Source of the DNA: Campylobacter sp. RM10537
GTDB lineage: Bacteria > Campylobacterota > Campylobacteria > Campylobacterales > Campylobacteraceae
DNA: 64,000 bases
Direction of reading: 5' to 3'
Assembly (NCBI RefSeq): GCF_022369435.1
Contig: NZ_CP059597.1
Span: forward strand, 744,001-808,000
Below are positions 10,162 to 20,108 of this stretch, one piece after another. A model generated the notes under the pieces. That model worked only from the letters and a program-made list of their open reading frames with translations, made no database searches and was not told the origin of the DNA. The position numbers were made by a program, and so were the translations under genes. Position 1 is the first letter of the stretch, and the number at the start of each line of letters is the position of its first letter.

Positions 10162-11010
10162 TTACTTAAGTTCAACCTTAAGTATTTTACCCTCTGCCAT
10201 CTTAGGAATCCATAAATCATTTTTATCTAAAAATATATCCGCTGGTCCCTTCATTAATGGAAGATTAAGTTTTTTAATATTTTTATTTTTCAAATTTAAA
10301 GCATAAATAACCCCATTAAGATCTTTTCCCCAAGAACTTATATATAAAATATTATTTTTTAAAACTATACCATCATAAGGTTCTTTTTCACTTTTAAGTA
10401 CTTGAATTTTCTTATTTTTAAGATTATAACTCAAAACAACTCCACCACTTACACCGCTAGGATCATAACCGGCGATATAAAGAAGATTTTTATGCAAAAA
10501 TAAGCCATTTGGCCCACCATATTCTTTAAGATCTAATTTCAACAAATTATTATATTTTTTTGTTTTTAAATCAACTTTATAGATAATACCTGTCCCAGTA
10601 TCACTAATTAAAAGCGTTTTATCATTGAGTTTTTCTATATCATTAAGAAAAATTGATCCTTTTATAGGCAAATTAAAAACTTCTTTTTTATTAGATAAAT
10701 CAAAACCTTTTAAAGTATCAATATCTACAACATAAAGAATATTACCAATTTCCATCATACCTTTTGGAGCATCTAAGTCATTTAAAAATTTATATTCTAA
10801 AATTTTTCCATTTTTATCAAGTTTAGAAATAAAACCATCATGATCTTTAGCTAAAGGCTCAAGTTTTTTACCGACATTGGAAACATACATAGCGTTTTTA
10901 TCTACAAAAACACTTTCAGGACTTAAAAATCCATCGATTTCTTGATATTTTAACTCGCCAGCTAAAGCACAAGTAGCTACTAAAGCTAGGCTTAAAATAT
11001 ATTTTTTCAT
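10162..11010 (-). CDS. Exported beta-propeller-like (SMP-30/NHL-type) protein
   Basis: This 282-residue protein has a clear signal peptide ([20 protein letters not shown], cleavage after the second Ala-Gly region, about residue 18). It then has repeated beta-strand blades with GFDL, LYVVDID, GPNGLFL and KGPADIFL motifs, like SMP-30/strictosidine synthase-type propellers. It is therefore probably periplasmic. The start has a strong ribosome site (AAGGGG). It lies 2 bases downstream of the AraC gene. No catalytic residues can be assigned; a sugar- or lactone-binding role is only a guess. Confidence 0.72.
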   Translation of the reverse strand: MKKYILSLALVATCALAGELKYQEIDGFLSPESVFVDKNAMYVSNVGKKLEPLAKDHDGFISKLDKNGKILEYKFLNDLDAPKGMMEIGNILYVVDIDTLKGFDLSNKKEVFNLPIKGSIFLNDIEKLNDKTLLISDTGTGIIYKVDLKTKKYNNLLKLDLKEYGGPNGLFLHKNLLYIAGYDPSGVSGGVVLSYNLKNKKIQVLKSEKEPYDGIVLKNNILYISSWGKDLNGVIYALNLKNKNIKKLNLPLMKGPADIFLDKNDLWIPKMAEGKILKVELK

Positions 11011-11012
11011 TT

Positions 11013-11957
11013 TTATCCCCTTTTTTTTAAAATTAATAAAATTATATTTTTAAAAAAAAATAAAGTGTATAAGTTTTTTGATTTTTGATATTGTTTAGGA
11101 GTAATTTTGTAAGTTTTTTTAAATCTTTCTATAAACCAAGATATAGAAGAAAACGAACATTCAATTGCTATTTCATTGATATTTTTTTTAGAAAACTCAA
11201 GTAAAAATTTAGCCTTTTGTAAGCGTTTTTCATCTAACCATTTTTTTGGACTGATTTTAAAACATTTTTTAAATTCTCTAGAGAAACTTGCTAAATCAAG
11301 TTTAGCAAAATCTGCCATTTCTTGAACATTTAAGAATTCTTTTTCACAATATTCAAAAAGCTGAGATAAATCTAAACGAAATTCTTTTAAAATTTCGGCT
11401 AAAAAAGTAATAAAATTTGAATTTTTATTTAAAAGCAAATGCAAAAAAATCTCTTCAAATTTTAAATTAATAATAGGATCTAAAATTTGTGTATTTTCTT
11501 CAAAATATGGATTAAAACTATCTAAAATTCCTTGTAAAATTTTATCATTTCTAATCCAAAAAATTTCATTATCTGAGCAAGAATAATTAAAATTCAATAA
11601 ATGCTTATATTTATAGATAAGCTCTATTAAAAAAGCATTATCAAAGAAAAATAAATACGCTTCATAAATTCCATCTTTTAATCCTATATTACTTAAAGTA
11701 TAATTTCCTGATTTTAAAAATAAAACTTCATAAGAATTAATTCTATAATCTTTTTTAGAAGTATGTAAAATTTTATAGCCTTTTTTAACAAAGGTTAAGA
11801 GGTGTTTTTGCAAATTAATATAATTAGAATGAAAAGAATCTTTTTGAATATATCTTGCAAAAGTACAAAACTGAAAATTCTTATAATCAATATTTTTTAA
11901 TTTTCTAAGATCCTCAGGTAAAATTATATGTTTACTCGCATTTTTGTCTGCATTCAT
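11013..11957 (-). CDS. AraC-family transcription regulator
   Basis: This 314-residue protein ends in a two-helix-turn-helix AraC domain. The first helix-turn-helix region is near residues 212-240 ([20 protein letters not shown]), and the second is near 260-290 ([24 protein letters not shown]). The N-terminal 190 residues would be the sensing or dimerisation part, of AraC_E-like type without an obvious cupin motif. The start overlaps the end of the ThiE-like gene by 26 bases, and no strong ribosome site is visible, so the start is uncertain. Likely targets are its own neighbours, but no operator was identified. Confidence 0.82.
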   Translation of the reverse strand: MNADKNASKHIILPEDLRKLKNIDYKNFQFCTFARYIQKDSFHSNYINLQKHLLTFVKKGYKILHTSKKDYRINSYEVLFLKSGNYTLSNIGLKDGIYEAYLFFFDNAFLIELIYKYKHLLNFNYSCSDNEIFWIRNDKILQGILDSFNPYFEENTQILDPIINLKFEEIFLHLLLNKNSNFITFLAEILKEFRLDLSQLFEYCEKEFLNVQEMADFAKLDLASFSREFKKCFKISPKKWLDEKRLQKAKFLLEFSKKNINEIAIECSFSSISWFIERFKKTYKITPKQYQKSKNLYTLFFFKNIILLILKKRG

Positions 11958-12537
11958 TTAAATAAACTTTCAATTTTTTTCCATTCATTAAAGCTTCTCT
12001 CATGCAAACTCCAACTATATCTAAATTTTTAAGCTTTTCGATATTCTCCAAATTGATTCCACCTATAGCATAAAGTGGAATTTTGCTAAAAGCAAGCAAA
12101 GAACTTAAAAATTCAACTCCTTTGGGCTTTAAATCTTTCTTGCAAGAACTTTCAAAAATATGCCCAACAAAAGCATAATTAACCTTATAATTCATAGCCT
12201 CTAAAAGTTCTTCTTTGCTATGAATAGAAGTTCCAAATAAATGAAAATATCGAGCTAATCTAGGTTCTTGTCTTAATAAATCAAGTGGAGCATGAAAATA
12301 TTTATGATTTAATTTTAAACATTGTCTATCAAAAAAATGCAAAATACAAGTAAGTTTTTGTTTGGAACAAATTTGCAAAACCTCTTTAGCTAAATCATAA
12401 TACTCAAATTCACTCAAATCCTTTTCCCTAAGCACAAAAGCATCTACGCCTGATTTAGCAATTCTTTCAACTTGTTTTAAAAAATCACCCTCAACGATTT
12501 TTCTATCACTTATAGCAATTATCTTTTTATCCCACAT
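11932..12537 (-). CDS. ThiE/TenI-like thiamine phosphate synthase family protein
   Basis: This is a TIM-barrel protein of about 201 residues of the ThiE/TenI superfamily. Visible are the REKDL strand, the FGTSIHS region, GHIFESSCKK and the phosphate-binding AIGGI near residue 165. The frame is open to a GTG at 12549; the ATG at 12537 is the first ATG. It sits right behind thiH, so it belongs to the thiazole operon. A second, more canonical thiE lies at 44629-45261. This copy could be a TenI-type thiazole tautomerase rather than a coupling enzyme; the sequence alone does not settle this. Confidence 0.75.
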   Translation of the reverse strand: MWDKKIIAISDRKIVEGDFLKQVERIAKSGVDAFVLREKDLSEFEYYDLAKEVLQICSKQKLTCILHFFDRQCLKLNHKYFHAPLDLLRQEPRLARYFHLFGTSIHSKEELLEAMNYKVNYAFVGHIFESSCKKDLKPKGVEFLSSLLAFSKIPLYAIGGINLENIEKLKNLDIVGVCMREALMNGKKLKVYLNECRQKCE

Positions 12538-13672
12538 AGATACTATCACTCATTACAGCTTGCAAATTTGCATTTTTAAGCATAGTTAAAATTTCTTCAA
12601 CACTCCTTTCATCCGAAATTTCAAACTGATCATCGCCTTTTTTCTCACCGCTATGCTCACCAATTCCTACGCTAACTCCTGCACTCATTTTAGTTGCTCC
12701 AAGCTTAATCACCTCATCCCTAAAACCTATTCTTTCACGGCTTGATATAGTAATACCTGCGAAAGGTAAAAAAAGTCTATATGCACAAAGTACTTGCAAA
12801 AGACGCTTTTCACTCACATCTTTGGGGTGAATTTTGGCATTATTGATAATAGGCCTTAAGCGTGGCACAGAAAGAGAAATTTCAGCATGTGGATATTTTT
12901 GCTGTAAAAAATATGCGTGTAAAGCCGTAGCTAAAGCATCTTTTCTAAAATCATCTATACCCAAAAGTGCAGCAAAAGCAACTCCTCTCATACCTGCCTT
13001 TAAAGCTCTTTCTTGAGCATTAAAACGATAAGGGAAAATACGCTTTTCACCACCAAGATGAATTTTAGAATATTTTAAAGGATTGTAAGTTTCTTGAAAA
13101 ATTGTCACATAATCACAACCATTTTCATGCAAAATTTTATATTCATCCTCATTCATAGGATAAATTTCAACCCCTATGACTTTAAAATACTCTTTTGCAA
13201 TAGCACAAGCTTTTGCAATGTATTCTACATTTGCAAATTCTCTTCCTTCGCCTGTTAGCATCAAAATTTCTTGCAAACCTGTTTTTGCAATCGCTTTCAT
13301 CTCTTGATGAATTTCATATTCATTAAGCTTTGCTCTTGCTATTTTATTACCCTTTTGAAAACCACAATACACACACTTAGAATTACAATAATTTGACAAA
13401 TAAAGCGGAGTAAAAAGCGATATAGAGTTTCCAAAATATTTTATTTTTGTTTTTGATGACTTAAAAGCTAATTCTTCGATAAATTCTTCAGCCGCACTTG
13501 AAAGCAAAGCTTTTAAATTTTCTATGCTTAAATGCGTAGAATTTAAAGCTTTTTCAACATCTTTAGAGCTAAATTTAGCCTCATCATAATCTTGAATTTC
13601 AAACAAAACTTTATCTAAAATATCACTTTTTATTTCTTGCATGTGGGGCAAATATTGCATAAAATCTTGCAT
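12527..13672 (-). CDS. thiH: ThiH, 2-iminoacetate synthase (radical SAM)
   Basis: ThiH cleaves tyrosine to make dehydroglycine (iminoacetate) for the thiazole ring of thiamine, using a 4Fe-4S cluster and SAM. The CNSKCVYC cluster motif lies near residues 96-103. The ATG at 13672 is preferred because AAGGGA precedes it; the frame extends only to a TTG at 13678. Length is about 381 residues, typical of ThiH. It overlaps the thiG end (stop 13675) and precedes the ThiE-like gene. Use of ThiH rather than the oxygen-dependent ThiO fits a microaerophile. Confidence 0.93.
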   Translation of the reverse strand: MQDFMQYLPHMQEIKSDILDKVLFEIQDYDEAKFSSKDVEKALNSTHLSIENLKALLSSAAEEFIEELAFKSSKTKIKYFGNSISLFTPLYLSNYCNSKCVYCGFQKGNKIARAKLNEYEIHQEMKAIAKTGLQEILMLTGEGREFANVEYIAKACAIAKEYFKVIGVEIYPMNEDEYKILHENGCDYVTIFQETYNPLKYSKIHLGGEKRIFPYRFNAQERALKAGMRGVAFAALLGIDDFRKDALATALHAYFLQQKYPHAEISLSVPRLRPIINNAKIHPKDVSEKRLLQVLCAYRLFLPFAGITISSRERIGFRDEVIKLGATKMSAGVSVGIGEHSGEKKGDDQFEISDERSVEEILTMLKNANLQAVMSDSIYVG

Positions 13673-13674
13673 GA

Positions 13675-14436
13675 TCAATCCCTTAAAAATCCTGTTAAAG
13701 GAGAACTTGCCTTAGCCTCACTCGCACTTGCTAAACCAGCTAGATAACCTTCTCTTCCCGCTTTTATCGCCAAAGAAAAAGCTTTGGCCATTAAAGCGAT
13801 ATTTTTTGCTTCAGCTATGGCTGTATTTGCCATAACAGCACTCACTCCCATTTGCATTGCTTCGCAAGCTTGAGATGGGCTACCAATACCTGCATCTACG
13901 ATAATAGGAAGATCAATTTCATTGAGTAAAATTTGTATGAATTCTTTAGCGCACAAGCCTTTATTGCTTCCTATGGGTGCAGCCAAAGGCATAATAGCCG
14001 CAGCTCCAGCATCTCTCATCGCTCTAGCTACATAAAGATCAGCATACATATAAGGCAGGGGCGTAAAACCATCTTTTGCTAAAAGCTCGCAAGCTTTGAT
14101 TGTTTCGTAATTATCCGGCAATAAATATTTACTATCACTAATCACCTCGATCTTTATAAGCTCTCCACACCCAAGCTCCCTTGAAAGCCTTGCTATACGT
14201 AAAGCTTCTTGAGCATTTCTTGCCCCTGAAGTGTTAGGCAAAAGAGTGATATTTTTTGGAATATAATCTAAGATATTTTCAACCTCTCCTGTATAAGCAC
14301 GTCGTAAAGCAAGAGTGATGATCTGTGCGTCTGCTTCTTCGATGGCTGATTTGATCAACTCAAGTGAAAATTTACCCGATCCTAAAATAAAACGTGAGTT
14401 AAATTCATATTTTCCAATTTTTAATTTATCATCCAT
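13675..14436 (-). CDS. thiG: ThiG, thiazole synthase
   Basis: ThiG is a 253-residue TIM barrel that joins 1-deoxyxylulose-5-phosphate, the ThiS thiocarboxylate and iminoacetate into thiazole phosphate. Family marks include [12 protein letters not shown] at the start, the [13 protein letters not shown] motif near residue 67, and the [18 protein letters not shown] and [12 protein letters not shown] phosphate-binding loops. The gene starts 3 bases after thiF and overlaps thiH by a few bases. No unusual feature was noted. Confidence 0.95.
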   Translation of the reverse strand: MDDKLKIGKYEFNSRFILGSGKFSLELIKSAIEEADAQIITLALRRAYTGEVENILDYIPKNITLLPNTSGARNAQEALRIARLSRELGCGELIKIEVISDSKYLLPDNYETIKACELLAKDGFTPLPYMYADLYVARAMRDAGAAAIMPLAAPIGSNKGLCAKEFIQILLNEIDLPIIVDAGIGSPSQACEAMQMGVSAVMANTAIAEAKNIALMAKAFSLAIKAGREGYLAGLASASEAKASSPLTGFLRD

Positions 14437-14439
14437 TTT

Positions 14440-15240
14440 TTACTCCTTGCTAGCTAAAAGTTCTAAAACCAAATTAGCTTGATGTCCTGCACAAATATTA
14501 ACCCGTGGTGCCATCAGTCCATTTCCTACTTGCGCTGCATTGACCAAATCCCCACAAACATAAAAATTTTTTGCAATTTTTCTCGTTTGTATGCTATTGC
14601 TATCGCCATAACCTGCCAGCCCTGAAGCACAGATTAAAGTTGTATCAGGATAAAATTTATGAAAATTTTGCGCGATCATAGCTTTTGCCAAAGGCGTATC
14701 AAAGGCTTCACAAACGATATTTATACCCTTAAATAAATGGGCTAAATTTTGCTCATCTATCTTTAAAGTTTCGATTTCAATTTGCGTGTAAGGATTGATT
14801 TCTTTGATTTGCTCTTTTAAAGCCTCGGTTTTAAATTTACCCAAATCACACACGCGATAAGCTTGACGGTTAAGATTGCTAGGCTCTACTACATCAAAAT
14901 CGATGAGTTTTAAAGCTCCTATTCCACTTCTTGCTAACATGATAGCTATGTGAGAGCCAAGACCTCCTAAGCCACACACCGCAACGCTTGCATTTTTTAA
15001 TTTATCATGAAGTTTTGGAGTATGTCTTGCTCTCATCATCGCATCAAGCGCATCTTTTGGAGGCAAAGTATTTTTTTGTATGCAAAAAAGCTCATCATTT
15101 TCATTTAAATTTAGATCTTCTTTTGTCGCAAAACCATTGACTATCCAAACATCATTTTCATTTTCACTCACACTTTTAAAAAATTCCAAAGTGTTTTTAA
15201 AAGAAGTTTCAAGCTCTTTACCATTGAATTTTATTTTCAT
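14440..15240 (-). CDS. thiF: ThiF with N-terminal ThiS-like domain (sulfur carrier adenylyltransferase)
   Basis: This E1-like enzyme of 266 residues adenylates the C-terminus of ThiS. The Rossmann motif VAVCGLGGLGSH lies near residue 90, followed by LIDFDVVEPSNLNRQ. The first 55 residues look like a ThiS-type ubiquitin-like fold (IKFNGKELE start), which is a known architecture of a ThiF subfamily. The zinc CxxC pairs of MoeB-type enzymes are absent. The ATG at 15240 overlaps the thiS stop (ATGA), replacing a TTG 3 bases upstream in frame. Confidence 0.9.
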   Translation of the reverse strand: MKIKFNGKELETSFKNTLEFFKSVSENENDVWIVNGFATKEDLNLNENDELFCIQKNTLPPKDALDAMMRARHTPKLHDKLKNASVAVCGLGGLGSHIAIMLARSGIGALKLIDFDVVEPSNLNRQAYRVCDLGKFKTEALKEQIKEINPYTQIEIETLKIDEQNLAHLFKGINIVCEAFDTPLAKAMIAQNFHKFYPDTTLICASGLAGYGDSNSIQTRKIAKNFYVCGDLVNAAQVGNGLMAPRVNICAGHQANLVLELLASKE

Positions 15241-15431
15241 CAACCACCCCCTACAAAACTTACAATTTCAGCCTTATCATTTTCTTTTAAAATCAAATTT
15301 TCAAAACGATCCTTTGGGATAATTTCTCCATTTAATTCTAAGGCAATAAGTTCGATTTTATAACCCTTTTCTTTTAAAAAATCCATCAATCTTAATTCTT
15401 TTAAATCAAGTTTTTCACCATTGATAATCAT
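15240..15431 (-). CDS. thiS: ThiS, sulfur carrier protein
   Basis: This is a 63-residue ubiquitin-fold protein ending in SFVGGG. The C-terminal Gly-Gly is adenylated by ThiF and then converted to the thiocarboxylate that donates sulfur to ThiG. The N-terminal IINGEKLDL strand is typical. It starts 9 bases after dapE and its stop overlaps the thiF start. It is the first gene of the thiazole block. Confidence 0.93.
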   Translation of the reverse strand: MIINGEKLDLKELRLMDFLKEKGYKIELIALELNGEIIPKDRFENLILKENDKAEIVSFVGGG

Positions 15432-15440
15432 TACTAACCT

Positions 15441-16538
15441 CTAAAAATTTTCTATAAAATCTTTATAAATTTCACAAAGTTTTTCAAAATCTTCTACACT
15501 TACTCTTTCATCAATAGCATGAATTCTATCGTTGCATACTCCAAATTCGCATACACTTATACCAAATTCTGCTAAAAATCTTGCATCACTTGTGCCGCCT
15601 TTGGTATTGAAACTCGGAACGCGTTGCGTGATCTTTTGAATGCTTTCGTTTAATTTTTGTACAACCTTATTATCATGATGAGTTAAGAAAGGTTTTGAAC
15701 TTTGTTTGATTTCTAATTCATAATTTAAACCATGACAAATTTTATCGATATAATTTTTCACATCATCTAAAGTCGTATCTGGAGAATTTCTAACATTAAA
15801 CATCAATTTTAGATCATTTGGAGTCACATTGCACACCTCAAGCCCTCCCCTAATATCAGTAATGACTATTTTGGAAGGAGTAAAATCCGCACTACCAGGA
15901 TCAAGATCAAAACCTGCTAAAAATTTCAAAGCATGAGAAAAATCATGAATGGGATTGATACATTTTTCAGGATACGCAACATGTCCTTGTTTTCCACGTA
16001 TGAGAATTTTTCCATTGATAGAACCTCTACGTCCTATTTTAATACTATCCCCTAAATGTTTGTCGCAAGTTGGCTCACCTACTATAGCAAAATCAGGCAA
16101 GATATTTTCTTCTTGCATGAATTTAAGAAGCTCTAAAGTGCCATATTTTGCTTCTCCTTCTTCATCACTTGTTAGCATTAAAGAAAGTCTAGAACCTTTA
16201 AAATTCGCATTTTTAGCCGCATGGATAAAAGCAGCCACACCGCTTTTCATATCTTGAGCACCCCTTGCATAAATAAACCCTTCTTTTTCTACAGGTTTAA
16301 AAGGATCACTTTGCCAACCCTCACCCGTAGGCACAACATCTACATGACCGCAAAACGCTAAATGATCACCTTCATCTTGAAATTTTTTTGTCAATAATAA
16401 ATTTTTTACACCCTCTTTTTCCACAAAAAAAGCTTCAAAATCGCTAAGTTCTAAGGCGATAAAATTTAAAATCCCATCATCTTTTGGTGTGATGGATTTA
16501 AATTTTAAAAGCTCAATTAAAAGTTCTTTAGCATTCAT
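15441..16538 (-). CDS. dapE: DapE, succinyl-diaminopimelate desuccinylase
   Basis: DapE is an M20 zinc peptidase-family enzyme of 365 residues that makes LL-diaminopimelate for lysine and peptidoglycan. Metal and catalytic motifs are visible in order: [11 protein letters not shown] (near residue 63), RGAQDMKSG (near 93), [11 protein letters not shown] with the catalytic Glu (near 130), and VGEPT (near 157). The ribosome site AGGA lies upstream of the ATG. It lies in a tight unit with the LysE exporter upstream (3 bases) and thiS downstream. Confidence 0.94.
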   Translation of the reverse strand: MNAKELLIELLKFKSITPKDDGILNFIALELSDFEAFFVEKEGVKNLLLTKKFQDEGDHLAFCGHVDVVPTGEGWQSDPFKPVEKEGFIYARGAQDMKSGVAAFIHAAKNANFKGSRLSLMLTSDEEGEAKYGTLELLKFMQEENILPDFAIVGEPTCDKHLGDSIKIGRRGSINGKILIRGKQGHVAYPEKCINPIHDFSHALKFLAGFDLDPGSADFTPSKIVITDIRGGLEVCNVTPNDLKLMFNVRNSPDTTLDDVKNYIDKICHGLNYELEIKQSSKPFLTHHDNKVVQKLNESIQKITQRVPSFNTKGGTSDARFLAEFGISVCEFGVCNDRIHAIDERVSVEDFEKLCEIYKDFIENF

Positions 16539-16541
16539 TTT

Positions 16542-17141
16542 TTATCCTATAAAAGTTTTATACAATAGACTAAGAGCAAAATATTCTATAATCAAAGCTG
16601 AAACTATATTTACAATCTTAATAACCTTTGCGCCAAAGAAATGTTTATATCTAGCCACAAAAAAAGACAAGGCAAAGACCCAAGCTATGATGGAAATAAC
16701 AAGCCCAACAGTCATAATATAAGGATGCCCATCTGCGACGATCACCCCAGCTGTACTTAACCAAAATCCTATAACAAAAGGATTGGTTCCATTTAAAAAG
16801 CATCCTTTAATATAACTTTTTAAAAGACTTTCTTTAAAATCTTGATTTTGCACATCTAAAGCTTCGCTTTTTTTTCTAACCATCAAAAAAGCCATATAGC
16901 TTAAAAAACAAAAGCCAAAAATAGCCAAGATATATTTAAAAATATCATTGTTTAAAAAGCCCAAAAGCCCAAATTGCAATAAAAAAAGATAAAGCATATC
17001 GACACTAAAAGCCCCAAAGCCTACCGCTAATGAATTTTTAAAAGATCTTAAAGCATAGGTTAAGATCAAAATATTAACTGGCCCAAAAGGAACACTAACA
17101 CCAAATCCTAAAATCAATCCATTCAACAAAGAATTAAACAT
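16542..17141 (-). CDS. LysE/RhtB-family amino acid exporter
   Basis: This 199-residue protein has six hydrophobic segments and the N-terminal GFGVSVPFGPVNILIL motif of the LysE superfamily. The substrate is unknown; proximity to dapE suggests a link to lysine or related amino acids but does not prove it. The start overlaps the cobB stop (TAATG) and has GGAG upstream. Confidence 0.82.
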   Translation of the reverse strand: MFNSLLNGLILGFGVSVPFGPVNILILTYALRSFKNSLAVGFGAFSVDMLYLFLLQFGLLGFLNNDIFKYILAIFGFCFLSYMAFLMVRKKSEALDVQNQDFKESLLKSYIKGCFLNGTNPFVIGFWLSTAGVIVADGHPYIMTVGLVISIIAWVFALSFFVARYKHFFGAKVIKIVNIVSALIIEYFALSLLYKTFIG

Positions 17142-17833
17142 TAACTCTCCATAAATTCTTCAATATCTAGTGCAATTTTATCAATCGCACTTACAACATC
17201 TTCAATATAAATTTTATCAAAATATTTTTCTAAATTATCATCTTTATCATAAATATTTAAAATACTTTTTTCACACATGCTAGCGTATTGCCCCACTGGC
17301 AAAACTGCTCCGCTTGTGCCTATGCTAATAAAAAGCGAAGTTTGTTCAAGCAAAGAATAAAGAGTGGCATACATAGGTGCTGCTTCTTCAAACATGACTA
17401 TATTGTGTCTTAAATTTTCACTTTTGTATTTAGGGCAAATTTTACCAGTCATTTTTTCATAGCTGATGCTAAAAATTTCACCACATTTTGGGCAACGAAG
17501 TTCAGGTAAAAAGCCATGCAAATGGATCACATCTTTACACGCTGTGCGCTCAAGCAAATCATCGACATTTTGCGTGATTACAAAAAGATTCCTACCCCAT
17601 TTTTGCTTAAGTTCTGCTATTTTTTTATGGGCGTGATTTGGCTCTACATTTTTAAGCTGCTCTCTTCTTTCATCGTAAAAATCAAGCACTTTTTTAGGAT
17701 TTTTCCTAAAAGCTGTTGCAGAGCAAACCTCCATCATATCGTATTCTTCCCAAAGTCCGTCATTGTCTCTAAAGGTTTTAAGTCCGCTTGGAGCAGATAA
17801 CCCTGCTCCGCTTAATATCATAATGTTTTTCAT
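17141..17833 (-). CDS. cobB: CobB-type NAD-dependent sirtuin deacylase, zinc site altered
   Basis: This is a Sir2-family protein of 230 residues. The NAD motif GAGLSAPSGLKTFR lies at residues 9-22, TQNVDDL near 88, and the catalytic His106 in HLHG. Tyr53 and Arg56 mark the class III (desuccinylase/desmalonylase) type. The zinc ribbon is unusual: Cys114, Cys117 and Cys133 are present, but residue 136 is Tyr (TAC) where the fourth cysteine is expected. The fold or activity may therefore be affected. A weak TAGACT -10 may lie just upstream. In NCTC 11168 a large restriction-modification gene follows this region; here mutS2 is the next gene. Confidence 0.87.
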   Translation of the reverse strand: MKNIMILSGAGLSAPSGLKTFRDNDGLWEEYDMMEVCSATAFRKNPKKVLDFYDERREQLKNVEPNHAHKKIAELKQKWGRNLFVITQNVDDLLERTACKDVIHLHGFLPELRCPKCGEIFSISYEKMTGKICPKYKSENLRHNIVMFEEAAPMYATLYSLLEQTSLFISIGTSGAVLPVGQYASMCEKSILNIYDKDDNLEKYFDKIYIEDVVSAIDKIALDIEEFMES

Positions 17834-17912
17834 TGCTAAACCTTGAATTTTTTAAAGTCTAGCACAAAATACTTTAAGAAAATAAATATTTTTGCAAGAT
17901 TTTTTCTAATTT

Positions 17913-20108
17913 TTACAATCTCACAACCTTAGCACCAAAGCCACCTTGATTAATCGGTGCATCACTAAAGCTTTTTACGCTTTTGTGAGTTTTTAAAAAC
18001 TCTCTTACAGCAAAAGCAAGTTTTCCTGTGCCTATACCATGATAAACAATCACCTCATCAAAACCCGCTATCAAAGCATCTGAAATGAATTTATCGAGTC
18101 TTGAAATCGCTTCATCGCTTCTAAGCCCATGCAAATCCAAACTCACACCCAAATTACTAGGCTTTGTGATATTTATACTTGTTTTTGGGCTAGGTTTAGG
18201 GATGGAACCACTTTTTTTAAGAAGTTTTAGAGGCACACGAAGTTTTATCCCTTCGCTTTCCACTAAAGCATCATTTTTAGAAATTCCTACGATTTTACCT
18301 TTTATTTTTTCATATTTTACAAAATCTCCAACTCTTAATTCTTCATTTTGCTCCATACTTGGTAAAATGATATTTTTCTTAAGCTCATTAGCCTTATTTA
18401 AACTTCTTTGTTTTTCTTTGGTATCTTTTAAACGTATAGTTTTTTTAGCTTCTTCTATGGCTTGATAAAATTTAAGCTCTAAATCCCTTAATTTTTGACG
18501 AAATTGACTTTCATTTTTTTCTTTTTGATCTTTTAAAGAAAGTAAAATTTCATCAATTTTTTGCTCTTTTTTATCTACCTCATCTAATTTTAACTTTAAA
18601 TCAAGCTCAAGATTGATGTTTTTACTCACCATTTCTTCTAAATTTTGCTTATCTTCTCCATAAAGCTCTTTAGCTTTTTTAACTAAATTTGGTGGAATTT
18701 GATAACGCAAAGCTGTTTCAAAAGCATAAGATTTTCCTATGGTGCCTTTTAAAAACTCATATTTTGGTCTTGAAAATTCCTCATCATATAAAGCCGCTAT
18801 TAATTCAACTTGTTCATTTTCAGCTAAAAGCATAGCAAGGCGTTTATGGTGTGTGGTGATAATGATTTTTAGTTTATTAGAAATCAAATGAGAAATCAAA
18901 GTACTATACAAGCAAGCCGCTTCTTCAAAATCTGTTCCAAGCTCTATTTCATCTATACCTAAAAGTAAATTTTTCTTTGTAAAAAGCTTGGAAAAATGAA
19001 GCATTCTTCCAGCAAAAGTAGAAATATCATTTTTTACATTCTGCGGATCTTCGATAATAGCATCAAATTCTTTAAAAGTCCCTATTTTACTTTCATCAGC
19101 TTTTATATGCATTGGTAAAAGATGTTTAGCCAAAAAACAAGCACTTAAAATACTTTTTAAAAGCATCGATTTTCCACCGGCATTAACTCCAGTAATAATT
19201 AAAACTTGTTTTTTAAATTCAAGAGAAACACTTTTAGGATTTTTTAAAGCCGGATGTGCAAAATCTTTTAAAACAATTTCATCTGAATTTGCACATAAGA
19301 TAAATTCATAATCTTTCTTTTTGGCCATCAAAACTCTAGCACTATAATGATCAAACAAATCAAAAGCATTATTAATAAATTTTAAAAACAATAAATTTTT
19401 AGTTAAAAAAATAGAAAAATTTTTAGCATATTCATAATAAATTTCTTCTTTTTGGTTTTGCAAATTATCTAAATCATTTTGCAATTTTTCAACACTTTCA
19501 GGGACGATATAAAATCCCCCTCCAGTGCTTCTTCCTACAATCTTTGCTTTTATGGCATGATTAAATCCACCTCTTACGAGTAAAGATTCCAAATTATTTA
19601 CAAGATGTATTTGTGTATCTATAAGATAAGGGGTTAAGGATTTACTATAGCAATATTTTTTAAATTCAGCTTGTATGGCTTCATTTTTCATTTTAAAAGC
19701 TATATTTAAATTGATTAATCTTTCATCTAAATTTTCTTTTAATTCACCCTTGTCATCAAATTTTTCACTAAGTTCTAAAATGCCATTTGGAAATTCAATT
19801 TTTTCAAGCCAAGTTTTTAAATGTGTTTCAAATTTTAAATTCTTTAAATATCCAAAATAACGAACAATCTTAACAAATTCATAAATTTCTGATAAATGCA
19901 AAACACCTTGCTTGCTTAAATGTATTAAAGCAAAATCTAATTTTTTTAAAGAAAGTGGAGGTTTAAATTCCATCCTTGAAAGTTCGCAAATTCTTTCAAA
20001 ATGCAAATGAGAATCTCCTTGCAAAAATATATCTTTTTCTCTTGCAAATAAACCTCTAAATTCGTCCAAATAAGCTTTTAAATCGAGCTTTAAAGCAATA
20101 TCTTCCAT
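17913..20108 (-). CDS. mutS2: MutS2, ribosome-rescue/anti-recombination ATPase with Smr domain
   Basis: This 731-residue protein has a MutS core ATPase with Walker A GVNAGGKS (near residue 312) and the downstream DEIELGTDFEEA Walker B region. A long coiled coil follows (about 500-600), then a C-terminal Smr nuclease domain with LDLHGLRSDEA near residue 660. The mismatch-recognition domain of MutS is missing, as in all MutS2. Family members bind branched DNA or split collided ribosomes. The gene begins directly after the small membrane protein's stop codon and forms a unit with murC. Confidence 0.92.
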   Translation of the reverse strand: MEDIALKLDLKAYLDEFRGLFAREKDIFLQGDSHLHFERICELSRMEFKPPLSLKKLDFALIHLSKQGVLHLSEIYEFVKIVRYFGYLKNLKFETHLKTWLEKIEFPNGILELSEKFDDKGELKENLDERLINLNIAFKMKNEAIQAEFKKYCYSKSLTPYLIDTQIHLVNNLESLLVRGGFNHAIKAKIVGRSTGGGFYIVPESVEKLQNDLDNLQNQKEEIYYEYAKNFSIFLTKNLLFLKFINNAFDLFDHYSARVLMAKKKDYEFILCANSDEIVLKDFAHPALKNPKSVSLEFKKQVLIITGVNAGGKSMLLKSILSACFLAKHLLPMHIKADESKIGTFKEFDAIIEDPQNVKNDISTFAGRMLHFSKLFTKKNLLLGIDEIELGTDFEEAACLYSTLISHLISNKLKIIITTHHKRLAMLLAENEQVELIAALYDEEFSRPKYEFLKGTIGKSYAFETALRYQIPPNLVKKAKELYGEDKQNLEEMVSKNINLELDLKLKLDEVDKKEQKIDEILLSLKDQKEKNESQFRQKLRDLELKFYQAIEEAKKTIRLKDTKEKQRSLNKANELKKNIILPSMEQNEELRVGDFVKYEKIKGKIVGISKNDALVESEGIKLRVPLKLLKKSGSIPKPSPKTSINITKPSNLGVSLDLHGLRSDEAISRLDKFISDALIAGFDEVIVYHGIGTGKLAFAVREFLKTHKSVKSFSDAPINQGGFGAKVVRL

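Noticed and set aside
15232-15440. TPP riboswitch near the thiS start
   Set aside because: Only 9 bases separate dapE and thiS, with no room and no aptamer motif.
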